A stretch of DNA of 64,000 bases, from positions 1-64,000 of the forward strand of contig VXCM01006074.1 of assembly GCA_014773175.1 (NCBI GenBank), written 5' to 3'. This document shows, one piece after another, positions 1-11,789 of this stretch (position 1 is the first letter of the stretch; each line of letters opens with the position of its first letter). The stretch comes from Lucifuga dentata (Eukaryota; Chordata; Actinopteri; Ophidiiformes; Bythitidae). The notes under the pieces are model-generated. The model did not search any database and was not told the origin of the DNA. It saw only the letters and a program-made list of their open reading frames with translations. Both the position numbers and the translations under genes were made by a program.

Positions 1-326
1 AGCCAGAGAGGCAGAAAGTATTTATTTCCAAAATTCCAGATACAATAACAGAACCTTAAATACTTTCAAATAGTGTGATAAGACACAAATTCCTTTGGTA
101 ACAAGAGAGATTTTATTGTTATTAGAATAACATTTTTCAAAGAACTGAGTATAATTACATCTAGAATGTCAGTGAATGAAAACCAATTATTATAGCCTAT
201 GTAGAGGTGAGAACATTTTGGCTATTGGTCAAATTGAAAATGACATGAATGTTCTACGTGGATTTAGAGGCTGTCATGAATAACACATATGTAAACATAT
301 GACAAATGAATACCTAAGGTTATTGT
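1..326. other. AT-rich stretch, nothing recognised
   Basis: No coding relic, RNA gene or terminal repeat is visible here. Confidence 0.5.
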
Positions 327-396
327 ATTATTGTATGATGTTCTGTGTGATAGGCTTACTGTAGTAAGCCTATCACACAGAACATCATACAATAAT
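327..396. repeat. Perfect inverted repeat, 33-bp arms, 4-nt loop
   Basis: Positions 327-359 are the exact reverse complement of 364-396, separated by TGTA. The arms are not flanked by a transposase or by obvious target-site duplications. It could form a 70-nt hairpin or cruciform. A replication template switch that perfected an imperfect palindrome is an alternative to a tiny foldback element. Confidence 0.95.
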
Positions 397-768
397 TGTT
401 GACTAAGTTGGATGGATTACTATTACAATATCTTAGTAACTAAGACTTCCTATGCAACAATGCTTTATACATTTATTTTATTAAATTATTATTATTATTA
501 TTATTATTATTATTTTAAGTGTCCTGTGTCCTGTGTTATCAAAATTTAGATCTTATCTAAATTTTCATGAATCCCAAGAACTATCCCTTCTCAAATGTGA
601 TATCTTCAGCCATCGTCCGCACCGTCCACACGTGTTCTATGAACAACAGGTAGCAGACTGTGTCTGACTTGACAGCCAACTTTTAGCTCCTCCCCCTGCT
701 GCTGCCTCCTGCTCTTGCCTGTTTTCCAGGCGAGACATTTGTTCTAGTTTTTGTTTTTCTCTTTTACC
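397..768. other. Unassigned DNA with an ATT microsatellite
   Basis: Positions 485-514 are an (ATT)n tract. The remainder is unassigned. Confidence 0.5.
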
Positions 769-1555
769 CAGAGGTGGGCCGTCAGGGCCAGCAAAGCCTT
801 CTCTGCTGTCCTAGAGATTGTCAGAATCAGAAAATTATATTTTGATAATATATATTGTAATTAATACTATATGTGTTTTACAAAGTTTTTTTCCCATCAG
901 TCTATTATTAACGTCATTTCATTGCTATTCTCTCCTGCTGCTTCGAGAGCAGCTCATAGAAATTAGAGCTTTTATCCAATCAGATTTTCCACCTGTGCTG
1001 TCTCCGGGTAAAAAAAAATCTAGCCTGAGGCCTTCAGAATCTGGAGTGAATCCCCTCTGCTATTCAAGCAAATGAGACGATGTTGTTGATCATCATATTC
1101 TTTAACCAATCAGATTTCGAGTTTCCCATGTTGGGCGAATTCTTTTACAAGTCAGGGCCTTCTAGCTGGTCTTGGCCTACGTCATCAGAGGGCCAGTTAG
1201 TGGAGGGCAGCTATGCAGCGTACAGCCTATCGGAAATTCAACAGAAGAAGAAGCTGACTGAATTAAACCCAGATAGCATGTAACGTAGCATTATCTAAGA
1301 TTTATTTAAACTTTCTTTCGTGACATTTATATTTTTAGATGTAGTGCTTTAGATTTTTTGTTAAGATTTTTACTTAGTCCTGTTGTTTTTTAACACACAA
1401 TGGCTGAAGGAGGAGAAGAAATGGATTAACTGACAACGCCTTTTTCCAGAAGGATCTTTAAAGAAAAGCTGAAAATACTGTACAACTGTATGGTTAAACT
1501 CTTTCTAAAGACAGAAAGGAGGATGGACTTTGTCTTCAGATGATGAGCAGCTTTG
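769..1555 (+). pseudogene. Possible hAT transposon left end with small exon relic
   Basis: The sequence starting CAGAGGTGGGCC at 769 has the CAG...TG look of a hAT terminus. About 630 bp downstream an ATG at 1400 opens a short frame, stopped by TAA after nine codons. The frame resumes with residues LTTPFSRRIFKEKL, which resemble the start of ZMYM1/DUF4371-type hAT transposases as I remember them. A GTAAG donor follows at 1556. No matching right end or target-site duplication was found, so this is a weak call based on two small pieces in the right order. The rest of the element, if it ever was here, is not recognisable. Confidence 0.35.
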
Positions 1556-3311
1556 GTAAGTCTGATGGATTTTTATGTGGCTGGAATCTGTGGAGAAGCC
1601 TGTTGAATCTGATTGTGTTATTTGTGTTTTACAGCATTTTTGCTTACTTGCTGGTCGTATGAGTAAATGTGATGGTTGTTGTGAGTTTGTTCTTGTTTCT
1701 TTGGTAATGACACTGATTTAGGCTATGTCATGTTTATATGTGATGCAGCATCCTGTCATAATGCATAATAATGCTACATACTTGATGCTTTTAGTCAACA
1801 TGTAGTTAGTGTGTTGTAACCGTCATAGATGTTGATCCTCTTGTTAAATCATTTTATTCCACTGGATAAATGTTACTGTCACTGTGGATATGGGCTGGTT
1901 ATGTCTAATGACAACATACAGCCCTAGTGTCATATTGAGGTTATTAGACGGTGTTTAATTGCGGGAGGATAGCACTGAAGGCCTAGATATAAAATACATG
2001 GCCTGCCATTGCTTTAACCACCTTAAATAAGTGATTTAAACAAGGTGTTTGGTGTCTTTTCTTTCAGCTTACAGTCTAAATCATCATATTTTCACTTTTA
2101 GATACTATGTAGGAACAATAGAGACAAAAAGCACATAAAACAGACAAAAGCACCTATAGAAAATCACATATACTTATTCATAAATCTTGAAAAAACTGCT
2201 AAAGTTTTTGTCAATACACAAAAAAAAAAAAACATTTGAACCCTTTTACATTCAAATAAAACCTCAAAATGCTCACAAAAGCTCTTTTTTCATGTCAAAG
2301 AGCAGCAAAATTAGGCAGAAAATGTATAAATTTGAATTATTCTCACACACCAAATTTATATTTTGCAACATGTCAGCTTCCCCTTCGTCCACAGACATGA
2401 TCTGGATGTCATTAGAAAGCTCACTCTCATCTTTACAGTACTTTTTACTGCGTGAGAATAAATGCATTGAGCACAAAGGTAGTAGGTGAAACCTAAATAG
2501 TGGATCGCTTATATGGTACCATGACATCGACCCCGGTGGAGTAATATAAGATGCTGTATTACCTGTGTGTTTGAAACACCGCCATAAGTGGTTCAGCCCC
2601 CTTAGAGGTGTTCAATCTGCCAGGTACAGGCTCCTTTTAATAAAGACTCACTGAACTTGCCAAAAAGAACATTTTTGTTTTGCCCCACCATATCAGTAAT
2701 GGTGTGGAGCTCTGCTTTTGAAAAATTGACCTTTCATGCAGCCATTTTTACCATTTGCGGCGGTTAGCCTTTTTATACCATATTTTTTGGCACAAGTGTA
2801 ATTGGTTAATCCAAATACTGCTGCTGTGTTACAATCATCACACCTTTTAATAATCATAATTGGCTCATATTGTGGGGACATCACCTCCACGGCCAGCAAT
2901 CATGACACTAAGCTTTAAATTCCATATTTAAAGGTTCCATGTCATGAAAAACATGTTTTTCCTTGTCCATACTATAATCATCCTTCAGCCTATCAAACCT
3001 GAGAATTTGGAAAGCCAAAACCTCTGGTGTTGTTTCCATAGCCTGCATTTTAGGTAAGCATGTGTTTCTACAAGCCGTTTTGATTTTGGTCTTTTTGTTA
3101 CGTAACAACNCTGCATTTTAGGTAAGCATGTGTTTCTACAAGCCGTTTTGATTTTGGTCTTTTTGTTACGTAACAACAGGATCATTTGCATAATGCCCAC
3201 CTCCAAGGAGGACAACCACTCCCACTCCTCTCTGCTGTCAGTGCCTGTAGCTGCCATTGTTGTAGTTTGCTAATACAGGAGATGTAGGTTCAAGCGAGAC
3301 AGGCCAAGTGT
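1556..3311. other. Unassigned non-coding stretch
   Basis: Open frames on both strands around 2187-2527 and 2693-2899 have no recognisable domain and overlap each other. A poly-A run lies near 2220. The piece just upstream of 3312 (from about 3250) probably belongs to the same repeat as the THAP relic. Confidence 0.4.
3043..3177. repeat. 67-bp duplication flanking single N (3110)
   Basis: 3043-3109 is repeated at 3111-3177 across one N. This is a probable unmerged contig overlap. Confidence 0.9.
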
Positions 3312-3560
3312 TGTGTTGTTGGCTGCAGAAACCAACATAAATGCCTGTTTTCCCCAGCCAGCATCGGACGCTAAAAAGAAACAGTGGTTAGATTTTATTT
3401 ATGATAACAACGTTCCGGCTGCAGTGGCTGCTAGTCGTTGGTCTGTGCTAACCACTTCACCAACGAGGGACAATACAACGCTGGCTTAGCCTCTAACCTG
3501 ACCCTTAAAGATGGATCCATACCAACTGTAAGTGACCCAACAACAACTGACATGCAACAG
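3312..3560 (+). pseudogene. THAP zinc-finger exon relic, frameshifted
   Basis: THAP domains are C2CH zinc-binding DNA-binding modules found in host THAP proteins and in P-element and Kolobok-type transposases. Three frames carry consecutive pieces of one domain. Residues CVVGC start at 3312. KKKQWLDFIYDNN follows after one shift. The VCANHF core (3441-3458) comes after another shift and runs through LTLKDGSIPTV, a typical THAP tail. The exon appears to end at CAG|GTAAGT (3560/3561), a good splice donor. The two zinc-ligand pairs (CVVGC and C..HF) are therefore present but no longer in one frame. No transposase core follows downstream. Domain identity is fairly secure; whether the source is a transposon or a captured host exon is open. 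Confidence 0.7.
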
Positions 3561-3582
3561 GTAAGTGTCGCCACTTTATGAT

Positions 3583-3717
3583 AATATTTACAGTTTATTC
3601 CAAGTAAGGTGCAGTAGCTTGGCCTGATAACATGTCGCGCTTTGCTAACNAATATTTACAGTTTATTCCAAGTAAGGTGCAGTAGCTTGGCCTGATAACA
3701 TGTCGCGCTTTGCTAAC
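3583..3717. repeat. 67-bp duplication flanking single N (3650)
   Basis: 3583-3649 is repeated at 3651-3717 across one N. Probable assembly overlap. Confidence 0.9.
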
Positions 3718-4690
3718 GTGTGTCCTATTAGCTTGTTAGCTCATTGTTTTGTTTGATTTTTATATAGTCCATGGAGCATTGTTGATAAATCAGTTGCCTT
3801 GTGTGGAGAGAAAGAGAATTAGATATGGTATTTTATGGTACTTAACATGTGTAGTCCCATCTATAATTTCATTTATAGACATAAATGAGTGAATAAATAT
3901 TTGAATGAATGAGATGTTTTAAAATTGTTTATATTAGTTCATCTGGTTTAAAAACCATTTAAAAGCAGTGATGGATTAGAAGTTATTAAAAGTTGTTAAA
4001 AAGTCTATAACTACTGTTACTTTGCTTTGATAAAGCTCAGCAAGAGTTTGGTTGTAATGTACATAAAGCAATGTGCGTAACTAATTCACAAACTACCCCG
4101 GAGTACATAAACTAAGATTGACAGCTCTTTCTTTCTTTATTGTTATTGGATATTATGTTTTACTGAGCAAATCATCTGTCATTCTGAAGGCAGAGGGGCG
4201 GGGCCTAAAGGTGCTGCCTCAGAGCTGCACTTCAGGCAAATCAGATGATGGTGCATCGTAAGGATGTGACTACTTGTTGAGATGCAGGACGGGATTTTGT
4301 TTAAAACTTAACGCAGAGTTACACCCATGTTGTGGACTTAATTTCCAACTGCAAGAGACAGAGAGAACCTCCTTGGACCTTTTTTTTGTTGGATTTCTTT
4401 TAATGGACGTAGACGTTCGCCGCTCATTGAGGTGTGGGCCGGACGTGTCGCCTGAGTTTGAGATCCTGCATGGACTTGACATTGCCCGGATAGAGCATCG
4501 TTGCAGACTGTTCCAGTATCACGCCTAAACTCCAGTCATCTCCCCTTTGCTCATTCTTCATTCAACCAGTCCAGGTGACATTTCACCAAGTTGTGAGTAA
4601 AACTACATGCACGTGCCTTTTTATTTCATTTCTGTTTTCCTGCTTGCACTGCAAGTGAACAAGTCAGTCGTTTTAGACTCCAGCGCTCCC
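3718..4690. other. Unassigned stretch
   Basis: An 84-codon plus-strand frame at 4274-4525 has no recognisable motif and is overlapped by another frame on the opposite strand. I see no transposon ends. Confidence 0.4.
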
Positions 4691-4799
4691 AAGCCACAAC
4701 TCAGGCCTGCAACGAGTGGTTATTCTGGCCTAGTGTGTGTGTGTNAAGCCACAACTCAGACCTGCAACGAGTGGTTATTCTGGCCTAGTGTGTGTGTGT
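4691..4799. repeat. 54-bp near-identical duplication flanking N (4745)
   Basis: 4691-4744 is repeated at 4746-4799 with one mismatch, ending in a (TG)n tract. Probable assembly overlap. Confidence 0.8.
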
Positions 4800-4917
4800 G
4801 CGTGAGAGTGGAGGCCTGTCTAAGTTCTTTATTAAGTGAATTTTGGGACTATTTAAGTAAAAAAGAAATTGGACAATATTATTTTTTTTTGTATTTTAAT
4901 TATGTGGAAATAAATCA

Positions 4918-5520
4918 GATACATATCAGATATTCACCAGTGTGACTGCTGTCTAAATCCACAGATCAGAATTTCCTTCCCATTCTGACTCCTATGTAAT
5001 GTTCTGCTTTATCTGCATATGATGATGTCAGCATCAATATGATGATGCTCTCTGTAAACAGAAATGGAGGACATGCTATATATATCAGACATGCTGATGT
5101 GTGTTTATGTCAAATAGATGTGTTAGTGTGTGATAACAGGCTCCTGTTACAGCAGCAAAACTCCAACTCCACCCTCTTCTCCTCCGTGATTAACCGATGA
5201 ACATACGTGTCTTGATGGAGAGATAAACGCTCACACAACGTATCAGATGTTCCTCTGCATGTGAAAGTTTTAACCTGCTGATCAGATTTTAATACCTCTC
5301 CCATCTTAGTCCATTGAAGTGTTGTCTTTACATGCGTCTCAGAAAAATGTGAGTATATGTAGCTGCATCCTGCTGCTAAGGTCAAAGGTCAAAGTGTGTA
5401 AAGACAGGATCAGACATGAGCCACTTAAAAAAAGAAAATGTAAATATGCCGGACAAAAAATCAGATAAAGGCAAAAGATCACAATTGTGCATCATGACTT
5501 GTAAAGTAAGTCCAGCCTAA
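4918..5520 (+). mobile_element. MITE family M1, copy 1 (left end lost)
   Basis: This copy aligns by eye to 28866-29290 in the same orientation and to the reverse complement of 7028-7755. The shared core runs from a TATCAGATATYCACCA motif through a purine-rich stretch to a right end reading ACTTGTAAAGTAAGTCCAGCC. The right end matches the terminus of the 7-kb copy. No coding capacity is apparent, so this is a non-autonomous DNA element whose autonomous partner is not visible here. Confidence 0.65.
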
Positions 5521-7027
5521 TTTGTTGTGTTTCCACCTTTAGCTGTTAGCCAGTTAGCTTGTAACTGAAGCACTTCAAACAGGAAGCTCCTTTTTAGGAA
5601 ATAATTCATCAGGTACTGACCCTGTCATGCTTGTTTAGTTTCTTCTCGTTGCTCATGATGTGAAAATTTATCAACATGTCATCATGCTGCAATACGGTCA
5701 ATATCATGATGACAGATTTTTGACATATAAAAACCTGTATTATCATGAATGATGTGAAATGGTCCAGTGGTTGTGTGTTGTCCCTTAACTGTAATTACAA
5801 TATAAGATAATAAGTAATTGATTTAAGTATCCCTGTCAGTGAAATGAATCACAATTTTGATATATTTTTCTAAAGTATTAAGTTCTACTAAGATTATGAT
5901 CTACTAATTCATTAATGGACTAGTTAAACTAATTAAAACATAATTAGTCTTCACTTACATTTCTTTTGTAGCAAGACTTTCAGATATAGGATAAATCCAT
6001 GTGTGTTACATAATTAAATGAGAATGTTGTCCTTGTAAATAACATTTTTACCAACTATCAATCATGTTTTTGCTCTACACGGAGCTTGTAAAGTTAAACA
6101 TGTAATGTTAAAAGAATAAATTTTTGTTTTGAGATACGATCAAATTTTAACTCTCTATAATTTAGTTGGTGTTGACACACATCACTATTATCACTTGCCT
6201 CTTATCTGGGTGACAAAATGGAATTTCAGTGGTGGATATATAGGTGATTCTACAGGAGCCAATCTGTTATCGTGTGGAGATCTTTATCTGTCATCACGAG
6301 GGACTTTATTCAGGTTTAACTGCCTCCACAGTGCTTGGATTTATGGCTGCTTTGCTTGTGCATGAATCCCTCTGCATAAAACTCTGCCTTCACATTTGAT
6401 TTGTGCTGATCCTATAAGCACAAGTATTTAAACAATATTTTAGAATTATTTATTACACAAACAGAAAGTGTAAAAGAAATATGAGCCAGTCACACAGGAT
6501 CATTTGTCATGTCAAACATCATAATAAAGAATAAAAAAGTAAAATATTTTTTAAATAAAAGCAACTCATCACTAACACCACAATTAACACTGAATATTAA
6601 AACGTGATCCCTGCCTACAGACATATTATTTGGATAATGACATCCAATGTGTGGACTTGAATTTGCAGGTTGCATCTTGTCATCTGGATTGTTCCTGCAT
6701 TGTGATTGGATCTGAGGATGCAGCTCATTAGGTGGTTCATGTTTCCTGTTTGTTCCATGGATGAGTTTCATCCACATTTACAAGCCGTAACTCCTGATTC
6801 AAACTTAATAACTTTATTAATGATAATGAGCAGGAAGAAGAGGTGTGGTGACGTTTTGGACTTAGGGGCAGATTTTATCTCCTGAATGTGTCCAAACTGT
6901 ACAGATTGTACTTAGGATAGTTGTGACTGAGATGTGATCACAGAGTCAGAACATTCAGACTGCGCTCAGCTTTTCCAGGTCAGTCACTCCAAAACATACT
7001 CACAACCAAACCATCACTTACACTAAA
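5521..7027. other. Unassigned AT-rich stretch
   Basis: There are no coding relics, transposon ends or RNA genes that I can support. The open frames at 6129-6365 and 6490-6777 carry no motif. Confidence 0.5.
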
Positions 7028-7755
7028 GCTGGATTTACTCTTCAAGTCTTGATGCTCAAATCCGATTTTATGCCTATATCCGATTTTTTGACCAGCGTAT
7101 TACATTTTCTTTTTTAAGTGGCTCATATCTGATACCTGTATTTACACAGCTTTTACCTGTAGCAGCCCGGACGCAGTTGCGCATGAGTACATTTCTGAGA
7201 GTGATGTAAACAAAACGCTTCAGTGGATGAGAGAACTGTTTAAAAATATAATCAGCAGGTTTAAACTTTAACATGCAGAGAGAAACATCTGATATGTTGT
7301 GTGACCATTGATGTTTCCCATCAGGACACGTATTTCCACGGAGACACGTATTTTCACGATCACAGAGGAGAAGCGGGTGGAGTTTTGATGTAATCGCAGC
7401 TGTTATCACACACCAACATGTATATTTGACAGAAACGGACATCAATGTGTCTGATATATACAGTATGTCCTCCATTTGTGTTTACAGAGAGCGATCATCG
7501 TATTGATCGCTTACATCATTCATATGCAGATAAGACAGAACATGACGTCGGAGTCGGAATAAGAAGGAAATTCCGATCTGTGTATTTAGACAGCAGTCGC
7601 ACTGGTGGATATCTGATACATATCCAATTTGTTTCCACATATGTAAGTCGCCCAAATCGGTTTTACCATTTACATGTTCATGTATCCGATAGTGTCGCAT
7701 GTGCGCAAAAAATCGGAATGAGGTTGCATGTGTGTGGTCGTGTAAATACAGCCTA
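7028..7755 (-). mobile_element. MITE family M1, copy 2, both ends present
   Basis: The left end GCTGGATTTAC and right end GTAAATACAGCC are inverted versions of each other. Subterminal ATCCGATTTT motifs recur near both ends. Relative to copies 1 and 3 this one is inverted. It is about 730 bp with no transposase. The element spans open frames on both strands, such as 7074-7475, which are therefore not genes. Superfamily is not assigned, because the target-site duplication could not be read confidently. Confidence 0.65.
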
Positions 7756-10506
7756 ATACACCACAGCAACAAACACCATGCATGAATGTTGCTATGTGCT
7801 GCAAATTGGGTGAGCGTTCCTATGCAAGCCTAGAGGGGCTGTTAGATGGTGTTTTCATCAATCCCCAGACCCAGCATGCATACATACATACACATTTTCC
7901 TGTCCTAACCTTGAGATTTTCAGCACCCACAGAAGATCGAGAGCTTATAACAGGAAATCAGTGGTGAAATGAACTGAATCTGCATACCAACAAACTTTCA
8001 AGATGGACAAGTTAGACACAGCTCTTCTTCCTGCTTGTGGTTGTCATGATATAAGTACCAGTGCTATGATTACATATTAAGCAACATTAACAGCTGCTTC
8101 AGGCCCAATGAACGCCCAGGGACCCTCTACCAAAAGTTTGGTGTCATTATCTAAAAAAGTTTTTCATGTTGTTAGAAATAAAAATCCTCTAAAAATGGTT
8201 TACTTGAAAGCATTCAATTTCAAACCGTGTAATTCTAATTCTGTAATATTTCAAACATTTGTTTGTGCATTTATATATATTTGTGAGATAATCTATGTTT
8301 CTGTAGCTCCTAAAACTTGTCCCAGGTGTGGTGTGACATGCATTTGCCACCAGGTGCTTATATACTAGTCAAGCTTGTGACATGCTGGGCTGGGAAGCTA
8401 ACTGGAGATTCAGCCCCAGCCTCCGGAGAGACACGACAGAGTCAGAAGTTGGGGGTTCCGTGACCGTGCAAATAAATAGTGGCGATCTGGCTGGTCCCAA
8501 ACCTTAAATGATTCCATACATGGAAACAACACCAATGTGGGAGTTACAGCAGAGCGCCAATGCATACCCGACCAGCAGTCGCACAGAAAGAGAGAGAGAG
8601 AGACAAAAAAAAAAGAGTCACTGTATCAGTGGCAACTCGGCACTTGAATGTGGAGAGCGCCACTAGTGTCCAACTATGGTACAACAACACAGAAAAGCGT
8701 ACAACTATGCTGTTACTGTTACAAGCTAACAAAAATACACTTGTCTGCCAGTAAGAAATCATTTCACAGCTGTAAATAAAGCCCTTCATACTGAATGAAA
8801 GTTGTTCTTTCTGTAATTGGTTTTCAAATAAAATAATTATAAATAATACATACTGTAATTAGGCACATTTGATTGATTGAAATTCTCTCATTTGGCTGAA
8901 GGACTGCAGTGGAAACATCAAGAAAAGCACTGACAGCAGAAGAAATGGCAGCACGGGAAGCTGTTTGTGCCGTGGCGAGCGATCGCGGTGCTCTCGCTGC
9001 TGCAGCTGATGGCCTGCAGCTTGGTAGAACGGCGTGCTGGTGGAGATACAGCCACATTTTGCTGCGACAGATTTTAGGGGACTTGATCTTTCTCTACCGT
9101 GGAGAAGAAACCAAGAGAAGTAAAAGTTAAACGTTTAAACTCAGATATTGCTCTACGTCAGATTATAGGTTATGAGTTTCTCCTACATTTTTGCGTTGCT
9201 TCTGCACAGCAGGCGGGTCAAAGTTGAGTTTGGTCGAACGCTGAGCACAGCAGCAGAGGAGACGATCCCAGCAATGCGTATCGTTTAATGTCGTATGCTC
9301 GTATGGTTGGGGGTCGTCGGTCAGCTCCCCAATACACACAAATGGCACATTCAGCTCAACGTGTTGCTCTCTGAAGCTGCTACATGTAAATCAGAAGACA
9401 AACTGGAAAAACGTACACTATTCATTTGTTTGTAACTGTCATGAGATTACAGTTTGCAGCAGTCACCCTTGAGGTTCTTATTAAAGTCACATGACCACCT
9501 CACCTGCTCCAATTCCCTAATCAGCAGCATTCAGCCATTTTTCTGCTTGCCTGCCCTGTGGTTTTTTTTTTTGTTTTTTTTTTGGCGGAGGGATGTGTTT
9601 GTGAATCCTGACCTCGGCCTGCTCTCTGGTTTTCTGATTACCTGCCCCAGCCAGTTTGGATCAGTTCTGCTTACCTGCTTGTGTTTTACCTGTGAATGAA
9701 TATGAGTCCTTACTGAACCTGAAGCCTCACCTTGTAGCTCTCACAGTTTGTGAAAGACGTCCACAGCAGCAGATAAGGAGTTTAAAGATGATGAATGCGA
9801 CACTGTTGCTCAGCTTCATACTAAAGCGCAGACAGAGCTGCAGCAGACGGCTAATTTAGGCGCTGACATCGCACTGCAGCACCGGCAAAGAAAACAATGA
9901 AAAGGAAAGAAACATTCAAGATTAATAGCCTGTCAGCACAAGTGGAAGCCAATAACATGGATCAGTGAAATCACAAGTTCCTGCTTTGTGTTTCAGTGGG
10001 ATAAATATATCTGAGTGAGCAGACCAAATGTTTGGGAATAGTCTTTGTAAAGGCCTTGAGGATTTTAGCTACAAATTGGAAAACCCATCAGTAATTTATC
10101 ACTGGGTGGCATGTTTAAACCAAATAAACTAAGCGACCTGGAGCAAAGATATATGTTCATTTTAGCAGCTCAGATTAATACAGTGTGTTCTCACTTTGTG
10201 GATCTGAAATAAATTTATAGCAAACCCTGTATGCGAATAGTATGTTTTTTTTTTTTTTTTTTTNTTTTTTTTTTTTTTTTTTTTGACATAATTAGGCCGG
10301 AATTTTTAAAATATATATATTTTTTACAATTATCAACAAGTCCCTTGAAAAGATGAAAACCAAAAGACTTTAGAAACGAATCTAAATCCTGGTGACGCTC
10401 TTTCCTCCTTCCACACAACTCCACAGGAATTTAAAAGAGGAATTATTGATATTTTATCAATAGTTTTTGAAACTTTACATTTCACAAAGGCATCTTAAGG
10501 TTAAGA
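7756..10506. other. Unassigned stretch with poly-T runs
   Basis: There are no domain-bearing frames. Poly-T runs lie at 9564-9592 and 10244-10284, the latter containing a lone N at 10264. Short frames at 8909-9130 and 9454-9699 show no motif. Confidence 0.45.
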
Positions 10507-11127
10507 TTCGGATGAGCCGAGTGGTCAGATGAAACGAGTATCCTTTACAGAAAATGCACTTTTTATGAGCACGAGTATCATCCCAGTAAAATGTGTCACT
10601 TCCATAAGGAAACTCCTCATTGGGTAGTTGTGTCCACGTCGCTCTGTGCTTGGCCAGCCACACACAGTATTAACCTCTGTAGTGTGTGATCATGCTGCAG
10701 GAGGGTGTGTGTGTGTGAGGAACTCAGACGTGCAGCGCAGCAGGTGAAGCAGAGCGCACAAGAACGTGAGGTCATTAAAACTCATCATTTAAAAACTGAC
10801 TGATCAGCTGAGTGAGTTTATCTATCAAAGTTATTGATCACTAACACGTGAGGCAAATACAGTTTGAAACGTCGCCCAGATTTCACACCTCTGAAATTTA
10901 CCAGCAGAATGAAGTAGGTCTTAATTTTAGCGTGTGGGTTTGTTTCACGAATAGCTACCACGTCAGGTAAATAAGGAAATATCACAGTTAATGCCTCCTT
11001 AAGGCTAACGCTAAAATATGTTGCTAACAGGCGTTTATGACTGAGGAACGTGGTTACACCATGATATTTGTGCATAGAGATGTGATAAATCATGTGCCTC
11101 AGTTTATGAATCTGGGCTATTATTAGA

Positions 11128-11185
<58 letters not shown>

Positions 11186-11305
11186 CACATAACATTGTGT
11201 TTTGTAAATGAAAAATATCATCCTCCCCCCCAAAATAAAACCCCCATTAAATCTCTGTGATCACAAGCACAAACATCACTGTTCAGTGTTTAAATTTAAT
11301 TTTTA

Positions 11306-11358
<53 letters not shown>

Positions 11359-11685
11359 NGCATGTGTTGTGTTGATTGATTGAAGTTTATAAAACCTTGT
11401 AGTGTAAATAGCTCTCTGACTGATCAGAAACATTGATCTGAAGATCAATTCTGAGGCTGTTCTGTTAATAATTTTATAATAAACAATAAATAGAGCAACT
11501 CAACTTATGATCAACCCATATCCATGTCAGGCTTAAAATACCAACTTCCGAGTTTAAGCCCCGCCCACTTTTGGGTTAACCCATGCCCACTTCCAGATTA
11601 AACTCCGCCTATCCGAGTACAGATATGGATAATTTATTTGGTTGAATAGATACAGATAGATAATAGTGTACTCGCTCATCCCTAG
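10507..11685. mobile_element. Unassigned TIR repeat R1, copy A
   Basis: The low end reads GGATGAGCCGAGT and the high end, reversed, reads GGGATGAGCGAGT, giving imperfect terminal inverted repeats. The whole interval matches the reverse complement of parts of 23707-27066. No coding sequence is recognised. Inside are (CT)n and (CA)n tracts (about 11131-11186) and a poly-A run ending in an N at 11359. This copy provides the empty site that dates the RTE insertion in copy B. I do not recognise the family. Confidence 0.65.
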
Positions 11686-11789
11686 TGAAGATGATTGTCA
11701 AATTCATCGTACAAAATTCCACAACTTTTAATTCGACTGGTTTTTACTTAACTGCTCTGATAAATCTCTCCCCTTTTAACTGGCTCTGT

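Noticed and set aside
2187..2527. Open frames on both strands
   Set aside because: No motif, mutual overlap, low-complexity content; chance frames in AT-rich DNA.
4607..4945. 112-codon open frame
   Set aside because: Runs through an N and a duplicated contig end and a (TG)n tract; not a gene.
7074..7772. Long open frames on both strands
   Set aside because: They lie inside a MITE found three times in the window; the other copies do not keep the frames.
10818..11195. 125-codon minus-strand frame
   Set aside because: Reads through (CT)n/(CA)n and a non-coding repeat; the paralogous copy has no such frame.
11315..11359. Poly-A run as a processed-pseudogene tail
   Set aside because: It sits inside the unassigned TIR repeat and ends at an N; no coding sequence precedes it on the appropriate strand.
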